Positions 36,557 to 47,430 of a stretch of 64,000 nt of DNA are shown piece after piece (position 1 is the stretch's first letter; each line of letters begins with the position of its first letter). This DNA comes from Triglochin maritima (taxonomy: Eukaryota > Streptophyta > Magnoliopsida > Alismatales > Juncaginaceae). Under the pieces are notes generated by a model. It saw only the letters and a program-made list of their open reading frames with translations, ran no database searches and was not told the DNA's origin. The position numbers and the translations under genes are program-made. The DNA lies in NCBI GenBank assembly GCA_963682175.1, contig OY821784.1:28935621-28999620 (forward strand), written 5' to 3'.

Positions 36557-37213
36557 TCAAGGTCGTTTCTTTCCAGCTTTGTTTTCTGTTTTGTTTGCAT
36601 TTGCACCCTTCTTGCCTTTAAAACCCTGAGTTCTATCTCTTTTGCGCTTAAAACCTGCACTCCTCCGAGGAGCGCCAGCCTCAGCAGCAAATACTTCAGT
36701 TAGAGGGGCTTCCGCAAGCATGCGGTCCTCCTCCAGCTCTAGGTGTTTTGCGGCCTTGTCAAATGTCCTGATGTCATCAGCATGAGTCAGATGGACCTTC
36801 ATATGCTCCCAATTCTTTGAAGGCAACGATCTGATGAGAGCAGATACTTGATCCTCATCGGTCTTAGCACGACCGGCAGCGCTCAGCTCGCTTATCATGT
36901 TTGACATTGCGGTAATATGTTGCCTCATCGTGTGACCTTGGTGCATTTTATACCCATCAAACATGAGCCCAAGCTGGCGGGCCCTTGTGACGGAGGTCAC
37001 TCTGTACTGAAACTTCACAGTTTCCCACAAGGCCTTTGCAGTTCGAAACTTTTCGAACCGCAGTAACAGATTGTCCCTCATTGAACTTAGAATTGTGATT
37101 CGAGCAATTCGGTCTTTCTTTTTCCATGCATTATAAACATCCAAGTTTCTGCGATGTTGCGCAGTATTCCCCTCCTCGGGGGGAGACATAGATTGGTTTA
37201 TGTTTTCTAACAT
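36557..37213 (-). CDS. Copia gag (capsid), ends at an in-frame TGA before pol
   Basis: 218 residues typical of Copia gag: an ALWETVKFQY-like segment, RARQLGLMFDGYKM, and a basic tail of K and R. It stops at TGA 36557-36559. The pol frame continues in the same phase immediately after, beginning with the zinc knuckle. Copia elements usually encode gag-pol as one frame, so TGA is most simply a mutation, though stop readthrough cannot be excluded. Confidence 0.85.
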   Translation of the reverse strand: MLENINQSMSPPEEGNTAQHRRNLDVYNAWKKKDRIARITILSSMRDNLLLRFEKFRTAKALWETVKFQYRVTSVTRARQLGLMFDGYKMHQGHTMRQHITAMSNMISELSAAGRAKTDEDQVSALIRSLPSKNWEHMKVHLTHADDIRTFDKAAKHLELEEDRMLAEAPLTEVFAAEAGAPRRSAGFKRKRDRTQGFKGKKGANANKTENKAGKKRP

Positions 37214-39226
37214 ATACTGATCCTCTAAGAGATACTCAATTTTACGATGCCACAGATCGTAATTTCTTTCATTGAGTTTATCTCCTCAAGTCAGATCAGC
37301 GACAATGCTTTTGGAAGCAGCCATAAAGAATCTAGGACAATCAAAATACATAGCGATACATGAGTTCTAGCATAAAATATAACGAGCTACAATAATCATA
37401 AAGAATAAACTGACTTAATAGCTATAGCATTCAGACCAAAAGAAAACATAAAGCATTCGATCAAATCCTCATGCAATAGTTAATAAAGTCATTTTACTAA
37501 TCTAGATATTGAGCTCCATCATGATTTAATGACCCAAGAAAAACGTTTTAAATCATGGTAAATCAGCAAATAAAAAATATTTGCCGCCGGTTGCAAGGTG
37601 GTTTACACAAAACACTTCAACCTTGCAACTCCCACTAGGCATCGAGTTCCCAAAAACAGTTTCAAAAAAAAATCCAATAAACATCACACAGATATGATTA
37701 TTACATTACTTCCATATCGAGCTAATGATCCCCATTAGGGATTTAGCCTCGTCGACGGGAACCTGCATGAGTCTTATAGCAATAATATCGCAATAATAAA
37801 AATAAAAAAGCCCCTCGTCTCCTTAGGGTAATAAACAGTCCACAACCCATAATTATTGCAGTCCATAATTATTACAGTCCATAAATATTACAGTCCATTG
37901 CTATAACTATTGCATATGGAAATAAATGAATGAAATTATGCTCATCTCTCAATAAGGCAGTAAATAAAATCAGCAATCATTCATTCCACATATCCACAAT
38001 CTTTCCATACGTTAGCACAATCCGACGTATGAAAAAAATACCATAAAGTGTGCACCTCATTCAAACAATAAGGAAGTAATGCATAAGGAAACAATGCATG
38101 AATGGGGCACGAAAATAGGCAAAAAAACGTGTTAGGTAATGACAACCAATCTCCACAATAATCATTCTCAAAACAGAATTATTTTTTCTTCTTTCCCTAA
38201 TCAATATAATCATGATAGAACAAAAATTATCCTACTTTGATTAGGAAAGAAAAATCCGAAATTATATGGTGGAGAGCAACACATATTTTTGCATCAAAGG
38301 AAAGCATCCAAACATATTTTTAAGGTAATAAAATTCCAGCCCATAATATCTTCCAAAAATTTCAGAATTAGCCAATCTTTCCATAATCAATATAAGCATG
38401 CAATCAACAATAATTATGCTACTTGTAATGGAAAGAAAAATTCGAAATTCTTTGGTGGATGACATCACATATATGCACATTTGATGAAAAGGAAATATTT
38501 CAAATGAAATGCATGCAATCATTCCAAAAGAAATCCGAAAATCCTTAATGAGATTAACATATATGTGCATTCAATCATAAAGGAAATATTTCAAATGAAA
38601 TGAATGCTCTCATTCCAAAAATCCGAAATATACAATATGGTAACTCAATATTCATGTATGTGCATGATTTTGCAATCAACATCTAATCCTAGATGCATGC
38701 ACATGTGATTAAAAAAATACATATACATGAATAAGACAACAAGCATCTAACCTTAGATGTATGTACAAGAGTTTTAAAAAAATGCACAATTAAATCATAC
38801 CATCCGAAATATATGATCACATTATATGATACATGCAATAATTAACTCTTGTAAAATTATCATCATATTTCAAACAACATATATGCGCAAATAATCAAGA
38901 ATAAACCAACTCTAGCTGCAAGCTTTGGTTGGAAGAAATATGCGCAACAAACATAGATTAACATGTAACCCTAGGTACATGCATAAAGTGAAATCTAAGC
39001 TATGCTGAAGAATGAAATAGTGATGAAACTTGTAATACAATTCGCATGTAATGAAATGAATCAAGAAAAAACATGCGCAAGGGTGAGAAAAATGTCATCA
39101 AACCCTAGGCGCATGATGAAGAGAAAAAAAACTACACATGTATGCAATTTTTCTCAAAGACTACCGAAATTATTTCAACATATATGAAATATGAAAGTGC
39201 TCAAAAAAATCGGAGGTGACCAACCT
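37214..39226 (-). other. Copia 5' leader, about 2 kb, with internal degenerate repeats
   Basis: Untranslated region between primer-binding site and gag, AT-rich. Between 38160 and 38640 similar segments recur, for example GAAAGAAAAATxCGAAATT at about 38246 and 38431, and AGGAAATATTTCAAATGAAA at about 38490 and 38581. This is unusually long for a Copia leader. Confidence 0.6.
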
Positions 39227-39239
39227 GGCTCTGATACCA
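39227..39239 (-). other. Copia primer-binding site (initiator tRNA-Met)
   Basis: Minus strand TGGTATCAGAGCC, one base inside the 5' LTR. It is the standard plant initiator-Met primer complement. Confidence 0.92.
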
Positions 39240-39240
39240 C

Positions 39241-39628
39241 TGTTAGTCATCTACGATTGAATCTACATGTTCAGAATTACCTTTGGTGGAGAGAACCTGT
39301 GGCAGCGGAATGGATCGACGATCACCTCACGGAATCCTCTGGAGCACCGGTCGGTCTTTTACTCTCTTGGAGAAGAAGCACGAGTCCACAACCCAAGAGT
39401 CTACGGATTGGCTTGGTGGATATGGAGGGACGAATGGGAGAGAGAGGGAGAGGGTGGCTAGGGTTAGGGTGGAGGCTAGGGTTTGCACACAAGAATTAGT
39501 CCATCCAATGGGAGGCTCCCCTCCTTATATAGATGGCCCCACCCAAAACCTAATGTGCAACCAATGAGAGTGCGCCACGTGTCAGTGCTTTGGGCAAACA
39601 TCATCTTAATCCTTAGATTAATCCAATA
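39241..39628 (-). repeat. Copia 5' LTR
   Basis: Same length as the 3' LTR with about nine mismatches. TATA-like CTATATAAGG on the minus strand near 39523-39532. Immediately outside it (39629-39678) lie 50 bp that match the internal sequence next to the 3' LTR (31997-32046). Confidence 0.9.
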
Positions 39629-39669
39629 TCTCTCACTTGCACAATAGCACGTCAACAACACGTCATCTT

Positions 39670-39812
39670 CTTTTGTGTCTCTTACACAGGAAGTGCACCA
39701 AAGCATATAGTGAGTTTTGCAAGTGTTTGTGACCAATAAAAAATTTCGGAGGAGCAAAGGTCCAATAAGCCTCTTTTGCAAGTGCACCCAAGCAAAAATC
39801 CGGAATGCAAAT
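39670..39812 (-). repeat. Dispersed repeat of about 130 bp, copy 2 (inverted)
   Basis: Reverse-complement relative of 28498-28628. Its CTGTGTAA end abuts the 50-bp sequence that flanks the Copia 5' LTR. Confidence 0.75.
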
Positions 39813-40472
39813 CTAAGTAAACTTCTGGTAAATGTAGGTAGCCATACAACTATTGTAGTATTATGTCAATATGTCATGATCGTTGAACTTTATATTGTTG
39901 TGCATATTATGATACTTTCAAAAAGATGTATGGCCACCGTTTTGATTTAATGTTTCTGCAATTAACTTACCATTCTCTACTATTGCCCTATGTGTTGAAA
40001 AGTACTCTTTCAATGAGGTGAAGAATCTTGCGCTTTTGATGCTTTTATAGTCCTTTCATCTTCTGAACAAATTTGGAGAATTTGTCCAAATTTGTTCAGA
40101 TTTGACTTTACTTTCATGGTAAGTCGCGGACCTTTTTTCATTCTCACGTATTTTTAATTACTGTTGTACGTAGCGGAATTCGTCAAGTAACTCGAAAATT
40201 TCTTAACTTACATTTAGAATAGTATCGCTTTGAAGTCCTCCGTATTTTATACCACATGGTATTTATATCGACAAGAAGTCGCAAGTGAGACAAAGAAAAT
40301 ATTGATATAAATGAAGAAATGACTGAAGAAATTTGATTTGTGAGAGCCATTGATTTATCTGATTTACCTAGTCATGCTAAGACTAAATTTTTTGTTATTG
40401 TTTTCCTAACATAAACAACCCAAAGTCAGTAAACAATCTGTTGTGGTGGAGTGCAAGTTGGACGACAGGAGG
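39813..40472. other. Unassigned sequence
   Basis: No coding domain seen. The last bases before 40478 (GGAGGGGAAC) are purine-rich and could be a polypurine tract if the LTR that follows is a 3' LTR. Confidence 0.4.
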
Positions 40473-40477
40473 GGAAC

Positions 40478-42543
40478 TGTTATGACTCAAACCTAGATTA
40501 GGGCCTAATGAGAGTTTAGGTGGGGTTAGTGGAGGCTTTGCATGGGGAAGGAGGTTGAGGTGATGGAGTATGGTGGGGGTGTATGGTAGGGTGGTGGTGT
40601 TGGTTTTGGTGAGAAAACCAACTCATCCTCCTCTCTCTCTTCCACTCTCGTCTTACTCCCTCTTCTCTTTCTCCATCAGCTCCCTTCCGGTGACTTGAGG
40701 AGGCGACGACTCTGGCGGTGGTAGGAGACCGTGCTCGTGCGGCGTGGAGATAGCTCTGGCGTGAGGCGCGCGGAGGTGGTGGTTGCGCGAGGTTGCGGTT
40801 CGGAGGCGAGTGTGAGTAGAACTCCGCGGAGCTCCATTTCGGGAAGAAGGTATGTCAAGTTCTTGCATTAGATGCTTTTGTTGCTCACCCACGTTGGGGT
40901 GGAGTGGTGGTCGGTCGGAGACCTCATCGGCGGTAAGAAATGACGTAAAATCCTTGACTGGTGCAAGGTTGCTGTCGACCAACGGTCGACCAGTGCCTTC
41001 GGGCGGTCGACCGGTTTAGTGTATTTTGCCCGACTTTAACCAACACCGGTCTAATAATGCCTTGTGGCGGTCGACCGGTCGTGCTTGTGCTGGTGGGTCG
41101 GGGTTTGCTTGGATGTTTTTGGTCAGACGGGATCCTTAGTCGTTCGACCGTTGCTTCGTGTTTCGCTTGGACCGGACGTTGACCATCCAAATGGTCCACC
41201 GTTCCTGACCCTTGGTCCGACCGAAACTTAAGTGAACTTAATTGTTTAGTATGTTGTTCGACCGATTGTTGTGTCTTGTTCGACCGATAGATGACCTAGA
41301 ATGCTAGGATGCCCGTGGTAGTTTTCGGTCGACCGGGACCCCTGAGTCGGTCGACCGAATAGACTTATATGATTTTGACCAGACTTTGGATTTTGACCAC
41401 GTTCGGTCGACCGGTTTTAGACTTTTGTTCGACCGTTAGGAATCAGGTTTTAAGCACAGAGTTCGACCGTTGTAGGCGTTCGGTCGACCGATTCCCTTGA
41501 GGAAGCGGTCAACCGGTATACCTTTTATAGCGACGGAGTTGGTGTCTACACGTGGAGCTCGATGACCCCACAGACTTTGGTTTGGATCTAACGATTGTCT
41601 GACCATTTTGTGTGGCGGATAGGTTCGACTGACCTTGATAGACAGTGATTGCACGAGCCCGTGCGGTCTGTATGGCGGCGAGAGGGCCCTGTGTGGTCTG
41701 TGTGGCGGCAGGGAGGATCGCGCGTGGCCTCTATGGTACGACAATGGACTGCCAATGATGATTTCCAACAGGTAGCTCGATTGGGCACCTACCGAGAGAG
41801 ATACCGTGCGGTCTGTGTGACGGCAGTGATGGACTGACCTGAGCGACGACTCCATTGGTGTGGTGGTGGACCACGATGTTTTCAGATCTGATTCTACCTG
41901 CATGGAAGTGGAATGCCTCCTCACCGATCCCTTTGGTTTGTGTAACCGCGTGTGGGGATGTGTTGCGTACTGTCAGTTAGACCGTATGTGCCTACGGTAG
42001 GTCTCCACGGAGACCCTATGTTTGTGGATCTTGTGACGCTGACGATGCTGTGGACTGTGCGACCTGTGTGGTAGCGGTGGCGATTGTTGACCGTGCGGCC
42101 TGTGAGGCAGCGGGAACAATCGTGAGACGGATGTCTGGTTTTGCCCTTGGTGGGAATGTTATTTTATTGCTTTGTATGTCATGTCATGCTATACTAGTAT
42201 GATAGAGCATATAGGTGAGCTTGTCATACGGGGTTTCCTTATGGAAACTCAGACATTGTTGTTATGTTTATTTTCAGGACCGCGTTAGGTTCCGGCGGGT
42301 GGTGACCGATGGAGATTGCACTTTGGGACTGGATTTTGTTTTCTGACTATTTTAGGTTGTCGTGATTACATGTATTATGTATTTTGTATTCTGATGTAAT
42401 TACTATTTTGACAAACTTTTATGTAATATGATGCACCAGATATATTCGGGTATTTCTACGTGTAATGTCCCCACTCTTGATGGTCTTTATTCTTGTGTTT
42501 CCTTTGAATTTAAAAGTTTAATTTTTTTCGCAATTCGAGGACA
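40478..42543 (+). mobile_element. Solo LTR, about 2066 bp, with 5-bp target duplication
   Basis: Begins TGTTATGACTCAAACC and ends GAGGACA. The flanks are both GGAAC (40473-40477 and 42544-42548). The LTR is GC-richer than its surroundings. Its upstream half carries the second CGGTCGACCG cluster. No retrotransposon genes are adjacent. Length suggests a Gypsy-type LTR. A purine tract just left of it leaves open a 3' LTR of an older copy. It ends about 140 bp from the stop codon of the next gene. Confidence 0.65.
40974..41515. repeat. CGGTCGACCG palindrome cluster 2
   Basis: Eight GTCGACC cores between 40974 and 41490, mostly within CGGTCGACCG, plus several GTTCGACCG, GTCCGACCG and CGGTCAACCGG relatives. 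It lies inside the 40478-42543 LTR, whose other sequence does not resemble family A LTRs. Confidence 0.9.
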
Positions 42544-42685
42544 GGAACCTTGAAAGATGGAAAGAGCATCATGATAACCACAATTAGGTCAAGAATATAA
42601 CAAAACCATAAAGAGGATAACCACTTCTGACTTGCTAGATATCCTATACTCTTTCTTACATTGTCATGCTGATGTTAACATCAAT

Positions 42686-44821
42686 TCATGCTTCCCTTGT
42701 TCCATTTCTTTGGCAATTGCTATTAACTCTGGAAAGTCGAACTCTGCCTTTTGATCTCCACAGTCTTGTGTAAGAGAGCCACCCTTTTAAGAAGTGAGCT
42801 AACCTTTTGAAATCAGCATGCTCAAGAAAATCTTCTTCTTCTTCTTCTTCCGAACCATTTCTGTTATCCTTTTCACTCTCCAGGTAGTCCCGATAGATCC
42901 TCGAATCTGTAGACGTGCTTTGGAATATCAACTCTTAAACATAATTTTCTTTTGAATTGGAATGATTATAATGTACAAATGAAAATGACACTTGAAAGAT
43001 GGATCTGGGAGACTTACATACTATCTTCTTCAAACTCACTTTGGCGAGTTTGAGGATGTCTTCTCAGTTCATTACAATTGACAAAGAGATGTCTAACAAA
43101 GTGAAGCTGCAATTAAGAATTGAGAGTGTTAACTGGAACGTGACCCTCAATCTCCCATTGTGAGATATTCCAAAAAAACTGTAGCTGCTAATTTTCTACA
43201 GAGAACTTCGCGCTGGTACGTACTAGTCCCAACAGGCACATTTATCGAGAAACGAGCCAACAAAATCTCAAGTATAAATTACTTAGAAACATGTTAACCA
43301 GAAGATAAATTAAAGGGTTTATTATGACACGCGATTTCAGTAATTATAGAGGCATCTCAATGATTTTCAATGTGAAATCTGAAATTACTTTTTGAAAAAA
43401 AATGTTGTTTCATTTAAGATGATCATAATTCACAACACGGTTTTCATAGAATTTGCAGCAGTTCTCAACTTCAATAAGTTATTTATGATTTAGTTTGAAT
43501 TTTTAATTTCCTTTTTGCAAAACTAAGATTTAGGAAACATAAATTTCAAATATAACTTTGAATACTATATATTATTTTTCAAATAATGAAGAAAGATGGG
43601 AGCATATATCATTTCCACCACAAGAAAAGTAGGACATGTCAGATGAGCCGAAAAGACGGAACAAAATGAACAATTAAGACCAATGCTACAAGTTACTAAC
43701 TCTTATTTTTCTGAACTTCAGAGACACAAAATGAACATAAGGAGCTAAGGAGCAGGTACATTATCGCTCTTTCATTCATAAGCTTTAGAAAGATAGAGAC
43801 AAATATAAGCCGAAAAGACGGAACAAAAAACAGAATAAGAGGGATTAAAGTGAAACCTGATCACCATCTTTGATGCCAATACACCGAAGGGACGCCTTGT
43901 CATCAAGTAATTTTTGGTCTTCATAGCACAAGCAGAAGTGACCCCATACATGAGACCTGAACAATTAAGACCAATGCTACAAGTTATTAAACTGAAGAAC
44001 AATTAAGACCAATGCTACAAGTTACTAACCAAGAGATTTCGCCTTCGCTAGCTTTGAGAGAGTCATTGAAGATCTCCTCCACGGCCAATTTCAACTCGAA
44101 AACTGAAGCTGATCTTCCCACTTGCAAATCTAGCTCAAATTATAAAAACCAAAGAAAAGGATAACGAACAAAGTCACTCATACGTTAGAAGGAATATAAA
44201 GGTAATAATTTTTTTTAAAGAAAAGAAGCTATTTTTCATTTAATGAACCATGAACAATGAGCTAAGCAAAAGGTTTATAAATTACTCGGTTCAATGCTTA
44301 TGGTTCCGTAACTGAGAAATGTCGTCACTAAATGTAAGAAGAGTGAAGTGATTACTTCATTTGTATTTTGCAATTCGAATTTATAAAGATCTCATTATTT
44401 TTTAACGATCTTAATTTGACATACCCACAAGGTTCTTATACTTCATTGTATATATTCCCGAGCACAACCCAAAAAAAACAGAATTCGAGCACAACCAAAA
44501 ACCAAAATACAAATTTGAACAATTTCTATATATATACACATCCCAAACCTACATCATCATTAGATTGCCTCAAATTAATATTGTATTTTTTCACGTACCG
44601 AAAGAAGATCCATCGAGCTTGAGGACCGAGAGGCGAAGTAAATGCTCGGGGAGGCGGTAATAAAAGAAGCTATTACAAGTGCCAGCCGAGGCACCAAAAT
44701 CGTCACAAGAATAGAACGAGGATCTACGTCGGAATGAGGCGGCCAAGCAGCGAGAGGTGGTAATAGTATCGACATCACACGAAGACGATGACGATGAAGA
44801 AGAGAATTGTCTCTCTCCCAT
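42686..44821 (-). CDS. SNRNP25: U11/U12 snRNP 25-kDa protein (minor spliceosome), five exons
   Basis: Component of the U11/U12 di-snRNP that recognises U12-type introns in the nucleus. Exons: 44821-44599, 44129-44030, 43956-43857, 43106-43022, 42906-42686; all introns GT-AG, phases agree, 729 nt, 242 residues and TGA. The N-terminus is serine-rich. A ubiquitin-like domain follows from about residue 66: SVLKLDGSSF, then LKLAVEEIF, WSHVWGHFCLCYEDQKLL and GIKDGDQLHFVRHL, the pattern of plant U11/U12-25K. A C-terminal acidic run (EEEEEED) precedes LKGWLSYTRLW. An in-frame ATG at 44851 would add 10 residues; I prefer 44821. The exon 4 donor was placed at GTATGT because the nearby GTAAGT would break the frame. 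Confidence 0.88.
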
Positions 44822-45080
44822 CCTAAATAACATTCCTACTAAATACCTCACGTAGTCGTATATATGATGGTGGTTGATGTCTCTCTCTTTCTTTTCTTCT
44901 CTGTCTTCTTCCTATCTGGCAAGACAGATTCGGGTACAGAAAGAGAAAGAGAGAGAGAGGTCTCAGCCTCTCTGGTTTCTCCTACGTTGGGGAGAGAGAG
45001 AAAGGAGGGTGGAGGGGGTGTTGCTATTTTCCGTTGGTTTGGCATAGAAAGCGGTTTTATTACCTATTTCACAAAAGATT
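44822..45080 (-). promoter_or_regulatory. 5' region of the U11/U12-25K gene
   Basis: Contains a GA/CT-rich tract (AGAGAGAGAGAG near 44948-44960 on the plus strand), common in plant leaders. No clear TATA box on the minus strand was picked. An open frame on the plus strand here is probably not a gene. Confidence 0.45.
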
Positions 45081-47320
45081 AAAACATAGTATTTTTGTTT
45101 ATAACATTTTTCCCCACATTATTGATGCCTTAAGAATTCTGATCTTATATGACATACTTTAATCGATGTATGATTTAAAGCTGTGACCTTCATAATTTCT
45201 CGTCATCCAAATCATCAAACTCACCTTTAGAGAATGACTCGCCACTTTGATTTTAATATATAAATGAAAAAATATAAGATAAATCAATATTATTTTAAAA
45301 ATGATATATGTTCAAATTGTTTAACACCGAATCAAAACTAATATCCAAGCACATCAAGGTTAGAATTTGTACCTTTAGCATTTAAAAAAAATGCAATTGA
45401 CCGTTGGTAGAATTAATGTTGTTGTTTTCATAATCTAAGACGATTTCTTAATTTTGGTTAAATATCTTATGTTTGTGAATATTAGTTTTCTTATCATCCA
45501 TAATTTGAGGATTCCCCTTATAACTTTTAAACATTTTAAATGATTGCCCTCTTTCACTATATTAATTAATGAATTAGCTTGCATTGAAGCTATAACAAAA
45601 ATTCACATCTAAAACACTTAATATTTCATGTCCCATATATTATAATTTAGCAATGCACAATATTTAGCAACGTAAAACATTTAGCAATATTATTCATTAA
45701 AACCCGTATGGGTAACAAATTGGAAACACATATTTTTTTCTGAAAGATTGTAAGAGAAAATATACAATAAAAGAGCAATAATAAATCAATGAAAAAAATC
45801 CCCAAAAGAAAAAGCAATGCAAAACAAAAAAAGAAAGATTAACCAAAAACTGAAAATTGTACCTTACAATCTTCAAGTTAATCTAATGGTTTTGGTCCCT
45901 CTACCACATCCGAGCCGTCCATGTCCGAAACATCATCTCACAGGCCCACACATACTCATCAAACTCACACCGAAACATAAGTTGTGATTTTAATATTGTT
46001 ACTGCAATTGCCGGTTGCGTTTACAATGACAAATATAGGTCGATCCACAGAGATATAATTTAATCTACATATTGTACTCGTATGGGAAGAAAAAAGGTGT
46101 TGGTTGGTTCCCCTACACTAGCTATTCTAAGAATGCAAAAAATTAAAAGTAATTAATCTAATTTAGCTAAATTGTGTATAAAAATTCAAAATAAAAATCC
46201 CCAAGGCTAGAGATAATAATATTGTTAAAAGCTAGTCATACGTGCCAACATGTGAATTCAATTAAACACAAATTATTTTGAAAAAAAATTAAAATTAAGA
46301 TTTTGAATTTATCCTAATCGACCCACAGTTTGAGAATACAACGAAAAACTTCATATGACATTCATGCATCTAAGACAAAAATTGCTAGAGTTAAAGATAA
46401 TTCTCACAAATAAATGCAATCTTATTCAATATAATTAATTTGAGTTTCTTTGGTTAATATTTCAAAAAATCATAAATCAAATTCATGTCATACTCTAGTC
46501 ATGGGGTAGGATAAAAATCATTAAACCATAGAGAGCTATAACATGAGCCTAATTATACAATTTCTAAACTCAAGATTTAATTGATTTAATGCATATCAAA
46601 ACCTAGTCATGAACAAAAAGATTATGTCATTAATTCATATACATAAAAAAATATTAAACTATGGATTTAAAAATAAAGAAATTGTAAAATTTACCTCACA
46701 CATTCAACATACATAAAACATAATTTAACCCTACACATCTCTCCCCCAACGAGGTGGATATATCTGTGCATGTCAATGAATGAAACGAGATTTGATTTAT
46801 TAATTATAATCTAAAAAAATTGAAATAAGATGCAAGCGAATACAATATTTAATCAAAAATAAAATTACAATATATATTGCTATGAAACTACTATACTATT
46901 GCTAGAGTTATTGAACTATCTAGATGGATGAAAACCAAAGACGAACGTATCGACGACAAACACCAGACATGAATAGGTGAACTACACTGTGAACCGACAA
47001 TCACATTCCCTTTTTTCTGCTCTAAGTCCCCCTCACTTTTTATTTATTGATATTTATAATAAAATCTAACTTAACTCTCTCTCTCTCTCTCCCTCCCACG
47101 GTCTCCATGACTCCACTTCCTTTCCATTTCTTTAGGGAGCTACTATTCATCGTCGGAAAACTACTTAAATCGTCCGTCTAATTACTATTTTGCCTTTCAC
47201 AATCCATTTAATATTTATTTCGTCCTGTCTCTTAAACTAAGACTTTTGTCTAAGTTTTCATCACTTTACCAGTACCAACATCGCGAAAATGTCTGGTGAA
47301 GCGTCTGGATCCGTTTGATT
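45081..47320. other. AT-rich intergenic DNA with old LTR pieces
   Basis: No gene recognised. Near 46000-46070, TAGGTCGATCCACAGAGATA on the plus strand is the complement of the GGATC-type tail motif of Athila/Tat-like LTRs. A CT microsatellite lies near 47077-47092. Confidence 0.4.
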
Positions 47321-47324
47321 AAAC

Positions 47325-47430
47325 GGGTCGGGTCGGAACCTGACCCTTTTCAAGGGTGTCGGGCCCGGCATGGCGGGCCAAACATGCCAGATCGGTCGGG
47401 TCGGGTCGGGTCGGGTCGGGTCTCATCAGG
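47325..47430. repeat. GGGTC subterminal repeats
   Basis: Six or more GGGTCGGGTC units, with GACCC in between, as found near the ends of some plant hAT elements. It marks the probable edge of the hAT remnant to its right. Confidence 0.65.

Larger units (their letters stand above)
31609..39628 (-). mobile_element. Ty1/Copia LTR retrotransposon, about 8.0 kb, decayed coding region
   Basis: Two direct 388-bp LTRs (31609-31996 and 39241-39628) bound a minus-strand gag-pol. Order on the minus strand is 5' LTR, primer-binding site, long leader, gag, protease, integrase, reverse transcriptase, RNase H, spacer, polypurine tract, 3' LTR. Integrase before reverse transcriptase identifies Copia. The LTRs differ at about nine positions (roughly 2%), so insertion was recent. 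No 5-bp target duplication was found: GTTCA precedes 31609 but TCTCT follows 39628. Confidence 0.92.

Noticed and set aside
36557..36559. Programmed readthrough of the gag TGA
   Set aside because: The other stops and a frameshift show general decay, and Copia gag-pol is normally a single frame, so a mutation is simpler.
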